Assembly: GCF_032362555.1 (NCBI RefSeq)
Contig: NC_083512.1
Location: 6,870,001-6,934,000 of the forward strand
Reading direction: 5' to 3'
Length of the DNA stretch: 64,000 nt
Source of the DNA: Amyelois transitella
Lineage: Eukaryota > Arthropoda > Insecta > Lepidoptera > Pyralidae
This document shows positions 1-12,660 of this stretch, one piece after another (the stretch's first letter is position 1; each line of letters opens with the position of its first letter). The notes below the pieces were generated by a model. It had not been told where the DNA came from. It searched no databases and was given only the letters and a program-made list of their open reading frames with translations. Made by a program: the position numbers and the translations under genes.

Positions 1-1117
1 AAGTTCGGTCATTAAATGATAGCCAACCATTAGTGAAGCATAACCATTTTCAAATCTCATTATTATATCTTATTAATTTTAAAGCAATAGTATCATTCCT
101 GTGTCGCAAACATTTTATCACGTTCAACTTTAATTACTTCCCATCACATTGCGGACTCAGCTCCGGTGTGAAAGTGACTCGTTACTGCAAATGGCGGAAA
201 TTGATATATTCTGTATCTGATCACATCTTTGATCAGAATGATGACATCACAACCATTTATCTATCGGAAGCTTACTCGTCGTATGAAGGTTTATAAGATT
301 TGAATGGATTGAAGAGATGCAAGATGATAAAAAGGAGTTTTCATTTTGAAGAATTACTTAAAATTGTCAGCTTTATATTAAAACAGGAAAAGTTAACAGG
401 CAAAATGGTTGAGAATTTGGACGAATTTCAATACGATGACCCTAAAATTGTTTAGTATTGTTTAGTTGCTTCTCACAAGTTTTTACTATACAAATCTTAA
501 ATTAATATCCCGAATGAAAAATAATCTTTCTTTTAGGTCTGGGCTAGCTTTTTAACTAGGTATTAATATATTTTATTTTTATTTTTAACCAGGTTTTAAT
601 TAATTGGCGCATTAAATCATTGCACGAACGAATGTGGCTGATTACATAAATAAATTTGTACATGTTTCATATTCCAAATGGTTCATGATCATTAAATTAA
701 AGCAAAGCGGTGGTTTCAGATTGACATTAAATCAAGAGGATGTGGATGATATCAGTAACATTAATTCAAATTACTAACATTACATATAAAATTTAGAGGC
801 GTGTGCGCTACTTTTAAAGTTACAAGGATTTAATCATAGTAGTGTCAGTTTCTGAAAAAGTACATATATCCTAAAGCTAGTCCAATGCCAATCACGTTTT
901 CCCGAGACATGTGTTAACGAACCGCTTTCAAAGGGGAAATTATAAAAAGTGAAAAACATGTCGGTATGCAGTGTATACTGTATATGTTCTGCTTCCGAGG
1001 AGAGGATTAACTAGTGATACTGCAGTGCAGAATGGTTCTTAATATTTCCGGATTCTAAAATCGAGTATGGTTAATAGCAAAAGTTGTGCCGCTTGTGGTT
1101 CTCGGCACAAATAGAAA
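1..1117. other. non-coding AT-rich DNA
   Basis: No supportable gene. The longest open frame here (33-296, plus) has no ATG start, no recognisable motif and no splice context, and I treat it as chance. No clear repeat recognised. Confidence 0.5.
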
Positions 1118-1315
1118 AAAGTATAGGACCATACTATCTCTTTCCTGCTGATGACGTTAAAGGCTACTGAGGGATAGGCTTATTAACTTGGGATTTTACA
1201 TCTCAATTTAATATCCTGAATTAAATTGATATTTTGTTTTAGGTGATAGGCTGTCAACCTGTAACTATTTGAATCTTAATTCTATCATCACGCCAAAAAG
1301 CCGAATGTGGTCTCT
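1118..1315 (+). repeat. SINE-like repeat, family A (diverged)
   Basis: Diverged copy of the commonest short repeat in this window. It contains the segment around GGATAGGCTTATTAACTTGGG and later TCTATCATCACGCC followed by a GAATGTGG block, in the same order as better copies near 38.03 kb and 51.14 kb. It is interrupted by about 40 bases of extra AT-rich sequence. Strand is given relative to the side carrying the (TATG)n tail in complete copies. Confidence 0.6.
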
Positions 1316-3555
1316 CGGTTATATGTATTAGCCAAAGTAAGTCAACATGACATCTGTTATTTCTCATTGCTATAAATTAGTCGTTCGCTGCGAGCTAAGA
1401 CCTCGCGAGCACTTTTATTTTTTACGAAATAAGAATATACTCATATCTTAAACTACTTCATCGATTTTGATGCCCTACGAACTTATTCTTTGTCCTACAC
1501 ACCATAAATTTAATCATAAGCCTTTCGAACCATTCGAAAGTTATCGCGTTACAATAAATAGAAAATATATGTTTTCATTTCACTTTACTCACTAGGTCAA
1601 TTAATTTTAAAATGTGTTTTTCAATGAAATGTAGTATCAAGATTGTTAAGCTTAATTGAGTATCTTAATAAATGGACTATGGTGAGACTGCAGTATAGAG
1701 AGGGGTTCTAAATCATTTCCGGTGTATGTTTTGCGAAACTTTAGAACTACAATTATATGTAACAGAAATCTTAGACTTATACCTGATACTCCTCCAATTT
1801 TGCGCGTTCCCCTCACTATACTTTGGGGGATGGGAGTAAAACAATAATAATAGTGCCTATTTGAAACTTCAATTTTGTAATAAAATAACTTGTTGTCTTC
1901 TTATTCGTATGAAGAAATAACGCTGGGAATAATATCCATTACAGTCTAACACTCATGATAATTAACCTTACTCGGTTCTCAGTAATTGTTTTAATAAATA
2001 TTAACCACAATTCTTCTTGAAAGCAAAGTTAAGATTTAAAATTGCGACATTCATTCTCATTAAAACCTCCTTCGTTAAGAAATACCACGTGCAAGTATAC
2101 AAAAGAAATGGTTACATTTAAAATATATGTTCGTATATTATCGCACAAACTGACAACGGGTTTCTCAGAAAAGGAAACGAGGTGAATCACATTTGCACCT
2201 AGGAAAGTGTTCTTTGACAATCATTCAAATATATAAAAGTGGAAATCTACGGTTGATAGCGATGTTCTAACGAACCTCTTTTGACGTAGTACTTTATGTA
2301 GTCCTTTTTTTAATTTCTCAATTTAAAAAATGCTTCAACTTTGATTTCCATCAGAAACGTAGAGACAGTTACTTATTTACAACAATTATTATAGTATTAA
2401 ATAAAGTTTAAAATTTCACACCTTTATTATTTCTACCAAGACTTAGCAAGATATCAAAGCATCCATTCAAGCAACAAAATGGAAGCAACATTTTGGTTTA
2501 ATTTGAATCAAGCTGAAAATTGAATTATCAATCAACGCGTTACGTCCTAACTAATGAATTCGGAGTTAGTGAATTTATCATAACTATAAAGTTTGTTAGC
2601 CGATTTAAGTGAAATTGTTGAAATATGTTTAAAATCTCATTTGCACGCCAAGGTCAACAAAACCAGAGGTCTGTGGCTAGGCGCTCTTGAATTAAATTTT
2701 CCTAACATAATTACTGCACGCGTAGTTGATGTGTGTGTTGGAATAATGAGGATATACCTCCCACAAGCTGAGATGAGTTAAACCGTAATGTGAAAATAAA
2801 TGGCCTGTTCACTTTAATTTAGCCTGTGGACTTAGCTTGGATCATACATAATAGTCAATTTTCGAAACCTATAAATTTGTAAACGTAGTTGTTTTGTTCA
2901 GATTTCTCTATATACCTATATGTAAAGTTACCTCAAGTACCTATCCATTTCCGTGTTCCACAATTTTCCGTGACATATTACGGCTAACGGTAATTCGATT
3001 GTGTCGGGGTTTAGTTAATGTGATTTTGTGTTCCGTTTAAGGCGAGTCCATGTAATGTTTCTGACAGAAATCGGGCAAGTCTAAGGATCCAAAGCTGATG
3101 ATATGTGATGTGAATTCATAGTGTAGAGCCTTATTTTTTTTGTTTATAGGGAAGAATGTAGCAAGAAATAGGTACACGTGACAAATTTAATGCCGGTGAT
3201 CTTAAGAAAATGGAAAAAGTACCTGCGCGGTGCTTATAAAAGATTCAATTGAATAGTAAAAGTAGTAAATCGAAATAATGTAGTTTGACACCGCTATGAG
3301 AATGACTTGTTACCATTGGGTAGCAAAAGATCAGTTGATATGCAATGAAAATGCTTAAATGTGTAAACTCTCGCTGTAGTATAGGTATAGACATTTTAAA
3401 GTATATGAATGCGAAATGAAAAAAGCGCAAAACTGATAAAATTACATTCCCCTCATTACCCTGTATCAGTTACATTACGCAGTTCTTTTGATCCAGTGCC
3501 CTAGCTTTTGCTGCGTATTGTGTACGCAGTGGCTTGAGAACAATGCGAAAGATCA
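1316..3555. other. non-coding AT-rich DNA
   Basis: No gene or known repeat supported. Open frames at 2029-2220, 2593-2781 and 3245-3430 are short, low in complexity and lack coding character. Confidence 0.45.
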
Positions 3556-3687
3556 ATGGAGCAATGCAAGCAAAGTGAGCTATTAGGTTTGTTTACCAAT
3601 GATCTGGAGCGAGCGAACGCGCAACTGGAAGATATTAAGGATGAAGTGGTAACCCTGAGTTACCACTTCATAATTATTTGTTGGTAA
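3556..3687 (+). CDS. possible small coding exon, coiled-coil-like
   Basis: An ATG at 3556 opens a 43-codon frame to a TAA at 3685. The first 30 residues look coding rather than random: charged and heptad-like, with the core DLERANAQLEDIKDE. After that the frame enters a perfect hairpin and turns hydrophobic, so the real exon may end at the possible donor GTG|GTAACC (cut after 3648). The stretch is also less AT-rich than its flanks. I do not recognise the protein. It could be an internal or first exon of a gene on the plus strand, or a leftover of a transposon-encoded coiled-coil protein. There is no clear promoter, acceptor or partner exon nearby, so this is a low-confidence call. Confidence 0.28.
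   Translation: MEQCKQSELLGLFTNDLERANAQLEDIKDEVVTLSYHFIIICW
3641..3671. repeat. perfect 13-bp hairpin over a possible splice donor
   Basis: Arms ATGAAGTGGTAAC (3641-3653) and GTTACCACTTCAT (3659-3671) are exact reverse complements around a 5-base loop. The left arm covers the end of the possible exon at 3556 and its GTAACC donor. Confidence 0.85.
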
Positions 3688-3713
3688 TACTCGGAGTGTA
3701 TCAAGTAGATAAT

Positions 3714-3785
3714 GTTAAAATGAGAATTCAAGCAGGTAGGAGGAATATACTTATACTTCCTACCTACTTGAATTCTCATTTTAAC
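3714..3785. repeat. near-perfect palindrome, arms about 30 bp
   Basis: The left arm starts GTTAAAATGAGAATTCAAG at 3714 and the right arm ends as its exact reverse complement at 3785. Past the outer 19 bp the arms differ by one substitution and a small indel. The centre is a short AT-rich loop around 3746-3755. It begins 43 bp beyond the hairpin at 3641-3671. Confidence 0.85.
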
Positions 3786-6781
3786 AGTTCTTGTAATGTG
3801 GAAACCAATTGAAATACTCGTAAAGGGAAAGTACATTGATTAATTGATATAAATTCTAGATAATGTAGATACCTTTAAACTGAGACTCATTTTTTTATAA
3901 GGGGTTTTCTCGTCTATTCAATACTAGAAAATATTAACAGCCTTCACTGGAGTCATTACAACTGTTATATTGTAAATAGTTTCCAATTTATTGTATAACC
4001 ATATTTAGCTAAAAGAGGGATGGACAATATAGACATTGATGTAATTTCGTCTGGACAGGATAATGCGATCACGCCACGCGCGGCAGCCGGCGGCTAATAG
4101 TCACCAAACACGTGATTTTAACTAAATAATCTTTATAGGTTACACCACATACCTTCTTATTTGTACAGCTGTGTTTTGAATCTGTAACAAGGAAAATTTT
4201 CTGTAGATAAATGTTAAGTTTCAACTTGAGGACACATATAAATATAAATCAAAAACTTAGACTAAACTAAACTTTAGGTGAATTTTCTTCAGATCTCAAA
4301 TATTTCATGAAAGCCTTTTCAACTTATCAGATACATCATAATTACTATTGCTTTTCCACAAACAATTATTTTCTTATAACCTTCTGATCCTTATATTCAT
4401 CTCTAAAGACGAAAATCCTAAAAAAAATCAAAATTTTTCTTCCGCGACGAATAAAGACGTGATTATGTGTATGCAATGTATCAGAATTTTCATTGTGTAA
4501 GTTAACTCAAATTAAACAGTTTGTAAAGTAAAACATCTCAACTACGGAAACCTATAATCCTATTTAAATTTCCTAAACGATGCATCACACTGCTCTGTGA
4601 CTTAAAACTTCCGAAGACATGCCTGCAGGCGTGACAAGTTGTTATGAACTTTACTTTTAGTTTAAGCCAAGTTGAGAGTGTTTATTGGATTTATCGATAT
4701 TCATAACGTTGTCTTACAAACTACCTTTTTCCTCATAGAGATTCATAAATGTCAATATTCCTATAAAATATTTGCATTTACTATATATTGAATTTTAATA
4801 AATATAAAACATCAATGCCTTTTTTGGACTTTACCTTCAGCATAAAGAAAACGACTAAGAAAACCACGCCAGATTTTAAGATTCAACAAATCTTAAGAAC
4901 AGACAAGTGGTTTAAACGAAATTATAAGGAAATTATTATTATAAACGCAATAATTTCCTTAACCTGCATACGTCATCAAATCCAAAAGTTTAATAAGTAG
5001 TGATGTAATTAACGAGTGCTTGTGTTAATTTACGACACACGCGATTGTACTCGGACCCCCTTTACCACAAAGTTTCGCCCAGATTATAGACCTTCGGGCC
5101 CACCGAGAAAACTAATGAAAGTACAGAAAATATTTACCTATACAAAGCACGCTTGATCAATATCGTTCAGAAATCTGCTTTACCCACCTTTTTATATTGA
5201 CCACACAGTACAACTTTTACACCTAACAAATGACTTCATAACTAGGCTGTTTATTTAAGATTTTCTGAAGAAAATAAAATCTATCAGAAAATGAATTAAC
5301 TAGATATAAAAAAAATAAGTTTTATTGAACAGGTAGGTACATGTCATGTGAAGAAAAAAAGCTAGTTGTAACTATGATCAAAACAAATGTCTCGTGAAAA
5401 TTTATCAAAAATGCCCCCCAGATTATGCCTGGCTCTAAATCCTATACGCTAACGATTTTTTCGTAAATAATAGTTAGATAAATAAAACAAATTAGTAGGA
5501 ATGTATTAAACATTCCATTTATCAACAACGAATATAAAAAGAACCTTTCAAAGTTTTGGTTAAACAGATTCTAGAGCCTAAATAATGTGTGCTGGGCCTA
5601 CGCACATCACCTACTGAGAATTAACGCAACCACACACATCCATCCAATCTGCCTGCCATCATCCAACTTCCAACATACACTTTAATAAGATTTATATGAG
5701 GTATCATAATATTTGTCTAGAACTAGTCTACATTTCAATCTTAATTAAAACTTCCGCATGGCGGCAACTACTTCTACCGCGTGGTCGCAAAATATAGAAA
5801 AGTTTTGCAACTGATATATAAAATAATTTACCAATAATAAAAGTTACTTCTTCTTTACTGCAACTCTTAAAATCTTTCTTCAATTAACACAATTATGATT
5901 AAATAAATAATTAGACCAATGAGAAAGTGTTGTTGTTAGTATGTCACCTCTTAACGCTGTTTAAGTTCCTTGAGCTATCTGCTATGTGCTTGTGCAAGAG
6001 AGCAAAGTAGACATACGAAACACCTTGTATAATGGAAAAAGTACAGATTCCGTGCAATTTGCGACTAACACCAAAGTGTGGAGGTAAAAGCGAGTTAAAC
6101 CACTGATCGAATTTAGCTGAAATTTGGCATATAGATAGTTATAGACGGGCGTAAGAAAGATTTTCAGAATATTCAAGGGGCCGCAGGTAAACTATCTAGC
6201 CAAGGGGTAAACTATCTAGCCAAGTCATGTTTTTATAATATTCTTTTGTTTGATGGAAGATTATCAATTTGTGTTTCCACTTCTTTATAATTGTTGTTAC
6301 CATTGATAAATCATGATGATAATAAAATAAATATAAATTATTCTTTGCTCATCTTTAATTATTGTTTACAATTGTTTCTTAAACATGTTTTTAGAGAAAT
6401 CAGCGTCAACGTCAACATTAAAAGGTGTAGAAAATTTCAAGGGTCGGCCTTACGACCAAAAACATTTGTGTAATCTATGCCGACCTACTGCTGAATATTC
6501 ATAGAGTTCGAGTATGAATGTAAACCAGTAATTTGGCAAATCAGACGTGCCTCCGCTTAATCCTAAATGAATTTTTAATCTGACCCATGTGGACACTACG
6601 CGGATTTGTAGTTATTAGAATTTTTAATCGACTTTTTTATTTCAAGGAACTAATGCAAGAAGATCATCACATTTGTCATTCTTTTCGTCAATGTTTACTT
6701 TAGCGGTAACTTTATAATATTCTTAATAATCCCCTAGCTCCAGGTTAACTTAGATCTGAATTTTATAAGTTCCACTGATAA
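3786..6781. other. non-coding AT-rich DNA
   Basis: No gene supported. Small items seen: a short inverted repeat near 4925-4962 (arms AAGGAAATTATT and AATAATTTCCTT) and a 21-bp direct tandem duplication near 6187-6226 (unit containing GTAAACTATCTAGCCAAG). Open frames at 4788-5000, 5982-6176 and 6291-6473 show no coding character. Confidence 0.45.
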
Positions 6782-7280
6782 AAGAATCCTACGTTCCTCT
6801 AACAGGTTGACCCTTGCAACACCTTTTCACCGTACAGGTTTTTATTCGAATTCTTTCGCTGCTACAGCTGTTAGACTTTGGAATGCACTTCCCGATTCCG
6901 TTCAATCTTCTCTGAGCCGCGCCAGTTTTAAGTCGCACGTGGTCCAGTTGTTTCTGATCCAGTTATGAGAGAGTTAATAATCTCTGTATGTAATCTGCTG
7001 CAAATATGTATATATATATATATGTATGTTTAGTGTAATATATAGGTATATATTATGTATAGGTTTTTAGTATATATCGTATAGTAAGTAACATACTTAC
7101 TATACGATATATACTAAAAACCTATGTTATACATTATTATTATCACCCACACAAAGGTTCTCCGCTTAACCCAATGGTAGACTGTAAGATAATGCTATTA
7201 GCATTAAGTCCGCCTATTGTACTTTACAAATTGTAATTGTTGCAATAAAGAATAAAAAAATAAAATAAATAAATAAAATA
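6782..7280 (+). mobile_element. 3' end of a non-LTR retrotransposon (jockey/CR1-like)
   Basis: The frame at 6782-6968 encodes the C-terminal end of a LINE polyprotein. It includes SFAATAVRLWNALPDSVQ, which matches the conserved RLWNxLP motif at the end of jockey/CR1-type ORF2 proteins, and then stops at TGA 6966-6968. About 300 bases of 3' UTR follow, including a block with CATTAAGTCCGCC and GCAATAAAG, and then an AATAAA-rich tail near 7245-7280. Everything 5' of this is missing, as is usual for 5'-truncated insertions. A 32-bp perfect palindrome lies within the UTR. Family placement rests on the short C-terminal motif only. Confidence 0.75.
7059..7125. repeat. perfect 32-bp palindrome with 3-base loop
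   Basis: Arms 7059-7090 and 7094-7125 are exact reverse complements separated by ACA. The left arm runs from ATAGGTTTTTAG to GTAAGTA. It lies in the 3' UTR of the LINE fragment. Confidence 0.95.
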
Positions 7281-9180
7281 TGGGTAACAAAGTTTCAACA
7301 CAAATTTTGCTAAACCAGAGATTTCACGGCTTGTTAAGGTTTGGTAATGCCAACCTCAACAAAGAAAAACTGCAAACCAGATAATAAAATGTAAAGGAGT
7401 AGGTACTTACTTCGAAAATCGAAAATCATGTTAAAGTGTATCATGTAATATAATAATAATAATAATGTATGAGTTTTCATGAAAAATAATAATATTTCTT
7501 ATTACAAGGTTGGCAAAACATTCGTTGAGTATACGAGAGACCTTATTGTATATTCATTCACACATCTCCCAACCAAATGCTACACTAACAGGATGGGAAC
7601 ATATAAGTACATGGGCAGTGCGTCCAATCATAGTTTTAGTATTCATGAAATATCCACTCATATGTCGGTATATGGATACGTAGCCAGAAAGTTCCCCGAT
7701 GGCTCATAGTTTGATTTATGGTTTCCATTACGGCTCCATTAGATCACAGATTTTTTTCAAAGAGATTATGAAAAATTATATTCTAATCCTCCTTCATCAT
7801 GCGCGTGGCGATTACATGTCCATACAAATATGCCTTTTAATTCAATTTAAAAATAAAAAGATATTTTTCATTGTTAGTTGTGCAACAATCAAATTGCAGG
7901 TAACAAGTTCATAAAACTAGCATCAATCAAATTTTGGTTACTCAAATACTTAGTCGTATTTTTCAAACTTTTAACGATGTCGTAACTGATTTCAAACTGT
8001 GAGTGCCAGTTGAATATTTTCTGTTTTTTGGTATTTTATTTTCAAGTATTTTAGTACACTAGGTTCTAAATGATCTAAGACTAAGGCTGACCTAATTATT
8101 AATCGAATGTTAACTTTAGTTTACTTTACTTCTAAACTTTAGTTTAGTTTAATTCTAGTCAGACAGGCATCACATTATACCAAAAACTGAATTAATCAAA
8201 CAAATTGAATTTATTTGCCACTTTTACACTAATCTGAACTAAAATCCGAACACTTCCGATAGTATCAACATACATACTGACACCGTTCCGTAAATAAAAC
8301 GTACCGCCATGCGCGGGAAGAAAACTCGCCTGATGGGATAAAAGATTAAATTTCCTTTGAATAAGGGACATTATTCATGAGCGTAACAAGCGGTCCCACC
8401 GGATGGCGACAGGAAGCAACAGGCTTGATCAGAGGGGATTTAAATAAAGTAAACACCTTTCACACACTATCACCTGAAGGTTGACAAATAGAGGACGTAA
8501 ATTACGTTCTTGATGTCTTTAAGTTCGCTTTTATCTTAGTCTTTCACATAAACCTAAGTAAATTTGGGTAGGTATAAGCAATAGTTAATATGTTCCGTAG
8601 ACTTAAAATAAATCCATATCAAAATATAAAACAGAATATAATAACAATTTTATTAAGATAAATAATAAATATATTTAAATTTCTATCAGTGTTTGTACGA
8701 TAGCTCATTTTTTTTTATTTGAAAACGTATTTATTTTGGTTCATAAAGAGTAACTTTTATTCCTGAAAATTATCATTAAAGTGAATCCCGGTCAAAAGTC
8801 TAGTGTTAGATAATTAATCAAGTTAGAAGTTGTAATAATTTATGGATGGCAAAAAATAAACATTCTGAATATCAATGAGACCCTCCCGATTGCGGCGATC
8901 GCATAAATTATAAAATCAATTACCTACCACCATTTCGTATACGAGTATGTCGTGATACAGAAAGGGCAGATTTGCATATTTAACAAAAAAAATTATTCAG
9001 AGCGCAACCAACATCATCTTTGTAATCGTGTTTTGTTTACAGCTTCATCGCACGATTTCATTCTTCGATAGTCATCAAAATTTATATTCTGATATAGCGC
9101 TCCATCAAGTTATTACTAGTAAAGCTAATTTGGTGAATCATGAGACGCGTAGCCGTACATCTAATGTAAAATCAAGACTT
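7281..9180. other. non-coding AT-rich DNA
   Basis: No gene supported. Frames at 7479-7709 and 7699-7914 lack motifs and have poor coding composition. A slightly GC-richer stretch near 8290-8430 has no recognisable content. Confidence 0.45.
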
Positions 9181-9505
9181 CATACATACATAGGGGAGAG
9201 GTAGGCAGAAATAAAATCTTTCTACTTGCCATCATCTTGCATATTTCTTAATGTATATTCATGTAACCTCGTCGGTTTAGAGAACTCTTGGTTTCTCTTC
9301 CAACGTTCCTATTCAAACTCTCTTTATACTTATTGAGTCAACCTACTATTGTTCTATGTGACCAAACAATCTAAACATTTCCTTTTATATTCCTTTCGAT
9401 GTATATTACCTTTGACATCACAGATTTAAAATAGAAACACTGTTCCTCATTCCGTCACCCAATTTTACACCGATCGTACTCCATAACTCTCTAACTTTCA
9501 TTATG
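9181..9505 (-). mobile_element. old RTE-like LINE remnant
   Basis: Diverged copy of the 3' part of the RTE-type element at 27.27-28.55 kb. After a short CATACATACATA tail it follows the same order of blocks: the GGTAGGCAG segment, CTTGCCATCATCTTGCATA, the CGTCGGTTT segment, and on to AATTTTACACCGATCGTACT. Frame is destroyed throughout. It may extend a few hundred bases further right, but I cannot align that part with confidence. Confidence 0.7.
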
Positions 9506-11202
9506 TTTTCTTTTGCTATTAATAATTTATTTTTAAACAAACATTCAAGACAATATCTTATCTAAGATCTTGTTCACATTACTCGTTCACATTATAAAGT
9601 CTTATTTTTATTGCTGTATACTTTCAGAATTTCTTTAAAAACTAACCCCTCTTTCCATTATCTGTTATTGACGCTGTCCTCGCAATGTGTTTACGTAATA
9701 AGATTTTATTATTTGTCAATATTATGTTTGCAGACTTTTTTACTATTATATCTCGTAGATATTCAAGTATTTCCTTTCGTCTGTTTTGTTTCTTAATTCT
9801 CACCTGAATATAATAATAACAGTTTTTTAGATAAGAGTCACAGATAATATTAACAGAACATAACTTATTCATTAGACTCAATAACCGTATCTTTGATTCT
9901 CGTGTCGTATCTTCTCAGGATTACACTATTATATATTCATATTTCTTAAGGAAACTACGAAACCTTTTATAAAAGAGTCCGCCCACCTCAAATTACTCCA
10001 CTACGTATATGAATATATTTATGTTACATACAACTGCGCGAATCGTATGTAAATCACTGGGGAGCGCAATGAGATATCTTTGGGTAAACTAATTTATTAC
10101 GGCTTGAATGCAAATATAAAGTATTAAAAGATAAATAGCAAAGCATTTCAGTAGTTGTGCCGTTTATCACTCTTATGATAAAAGTGCCCAGATTTTTTGT
10201 TTAGTTTCGTACATGCTTATCCCAATATCATAATTACCTAAGTTTTTGTTGTGTTCATTTTTTATGTAATCAAAATTCGTATAACGTCTTGTGCCAACAA
10301 CATTTTTCCCTTGGTTTAATTTTTTGTTCTTGCTTCTTGATATTATTGTATTTTCATGGTATACTTTTGTGTATTCTATCTATTCTTTTACCTAACAAAG
10401 ATCTTATATTAGTCGTCAAAGATCTTATTATCTTATACGAGGAATTATAGTTAAAAAATCATTTTAATTTGAGGTTGTATTAACCGTAGGAAAGGGTGAT
10501 TTACTAACAAAGATGCAGACACTTAAGTAGAATACAAAATGCGATAGAAATTATAATAAAAAGAAATACTTTTTTTATAATGTAAAAAAGTATTGCGTCG
10601 TCTTTCGTCTGCACTTGACATTCGCGCCGTCCCGCGCATTTTTCCGCTCCTTATTTAAAGAGGAGATTGTAACTACGGAAAAAAATTATAAACAAAAATT
10701 TTATAAGTCCAAATTTTTGACATGACTTAATACTAAAATAGCTAGGAAAATTAAGGGCAGGTGTCAGATTATAGCATAACCAAATACAGTCAACACGATA
10801 TCTATCTGCCCAAAACTGCAAATTCACCTCTTATCATTCATTTTACATGCATGGTAACTTTATATGCGGTTGACTATACATATCAAAAAAAGTTTTTTCA
10901 GAAAGCCAAAAAGTCTAAATCAGTCACAATAATTAGTAAAAAAAAGGCATTGCAATGCGCCATAGTCGCCCAAAACATTGTTAATTTATTAAGTTTGGTG
11001 TAGTGAGAAAGAGCAGCCCTTCCCTGCACAATTTCACTGTGTGTCGACCACTAGCGGAAGCCGTATATTATTCACTGGTGCTAATGAGGCGGCACTGTTT
11101 TGTTTTCATTCTACTATCGTTTTGTTATTTAGCTCATGTATTTCAGTTCAAGAGAAGTAGACGCCTCACTTTAACGTTAAATTTCTAATTCTACATACGT
11201 AC
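9506..11202. other. non-coding AT-rich DNA
   Basis: No gene supported. Open frames at 9611-9796, 9642-9881, 10761-11003 and 11003-11188 are short and without motifs. A GC-richer patch near 10595-10665 ends in TTATTTAAAGAGG, but shows no initiator or exon. Confidence 0.4.
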
Positions 11203-11370
11203 ATATATATAGTCACGTCTATATCCTTTGCAGGATAGTTAACAGTCTTGAAAAGACTGATAGATCACGTTCAACTGTATGACCTTATGATGGAAGTGAG
11301 ATCCAAAAAGTGACAGGTTTCTAGACCATCACCTACATGAGGAATCGCAAGTTATTAAGCCCATGTGCTA
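11203..11370 (-). repeat. SINE-like repeat, family A
   Basis: Begins with ACATATATATAGTCACG, passes through the block AACAGTCTTGAAAAGACTGA and the GTGACAGG block, and ends near AAGCCCATGTG. This is the same order as other family A copies. The tail side is at the left, so the element is on the minus strand. Confidence 0.75.
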
Positions 11371-11428
11371 TATTATATGGAGTATATAGATAAACAATTC
11401 TACAAAGTTTCTGATATTTTTGTATTTG

Positions 11429-11481
11429 AAAGAAAAGAAAAGAAAAGAAAAAAAGAAAAGAAAAGAAGAAATAAAGAAAGG
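11429..11481 (+). repeat. (AAAAG)n microsatellite
   Basis: Imperfect run of AAAAG/GAAAA units, directly visible. Confidence 0.9.
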
Positions 11482-12587
11482 TAAGTTAATTTTAAGGCTC
11501 ATAAATTCAACAGACACTAGTTGCCTTTATTTAGGCAATCAATAAGACACGACACAACAAGGCAGTAAAAACTTTGTCGCATAAAGTTCACCGTCTCAAG
11601 GAAATTCAAACAACATGAGAGTATTAATTTAAGATTAATAACAAAATTAAAACAATTGGCGTCCGACCTCGACAGGAGTTTCGCGACTTCGATAGGCCCC
11701 GAAATTTTCTCCCCGGCACGTCATGGCCTGAGCAAACACGGCCAATTGAGGTAAACACACAATTATAGAAGACTGGAGAAATATAAACAATCGCGTCAAT
11801 TCAATTAGTTCACTCTAAATGTCAAAGATAGACGAAATATTTCAAAAGGTTTGTAGGAATATTTTGAATAGTTTACGGAAGGTATTTGAAATATCATAGA
11901 AAGACTTTTGTTTCCAAGTGAAAACTGAATAAAGAGCCTATTTACTGTTTATAAAACAACTTGTCCTTCCTTCGGCTTCAATCTCATTTCCTACAAAATT
12001 CAATGAAACCTATTTCCAGGTTTAGGGTCAAGAAGTAAATAGAGCAATATAAACACTTTTTATATTAATATTAAATAAAAGTCTTTTAACAACATAGTGA
12101 AGAATTAAAGACGCCTTTCAGTTAATTACAATGAACAAAAGTTTACAGCAATTTACATTGGGGTAAAGATTTTTAGAATGCTTTTTTAAACAGTTCAGTA
12201 TGCTCACTCTCCTTACCTTTGTAAGGAATACGAATTGGAATATTATAACGCAATACAAATCTTATCCTGCCGTAGGCATTATGTGATATCGTCTTGCATC
12301 ACACACATTACTGGGAAGTTGTAAAGCTATAAAATTAAGATTTTTTCCAGGTAGGTTATATCTTCATGTCAGGTATTGTACAGAAGTTTTCTACTATGCT
12401 AGCCTCACAATCCCCGTCTTGTCACGTCGGTGACAGGCTGACAGCGACCGCAGCCGACATCGAGGGCGGCCGCAAATCGATCACGCAACGCAACAACATC
12501 CAATGCTGATCAAAATCAACAGACGTCAATATATGACCGCATTAATTATATTCTGGTAAAGTGATACATTTATAATAATTAGTTCAT
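11482..12587. other. non-coding DNA with GC-richer patches
   Basis: No gene supported. Two patches near 11660-11740 and 12420-12490 are markedly GC-richer than their surroundings and could be conserved regulatory DNA, but I find no exon or promoter signature in them. Confidence 0.35.
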
Positions 12588-12660
12588 GAGCCAATAGTCT
12601 CGAAAAGACTGAAATTTCACATTCAGCTACATGGCTAAATGGAATTGTAATTCCTATACC
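12588..12660 (-). repeat. fragment of SINE-like repeat, family A
   Basis: Contains the family block with GTCTCGAAAAGACTGA and then CATTCAGCTACATGGCTAAATGG. Partial copy. Confidence 0.6.

Noticed and set aside
9611..9881. Open frames on both strands near 9.7 kb
   Set aside because: AT-rich chance frames next to an RTE remnant, without motifs.
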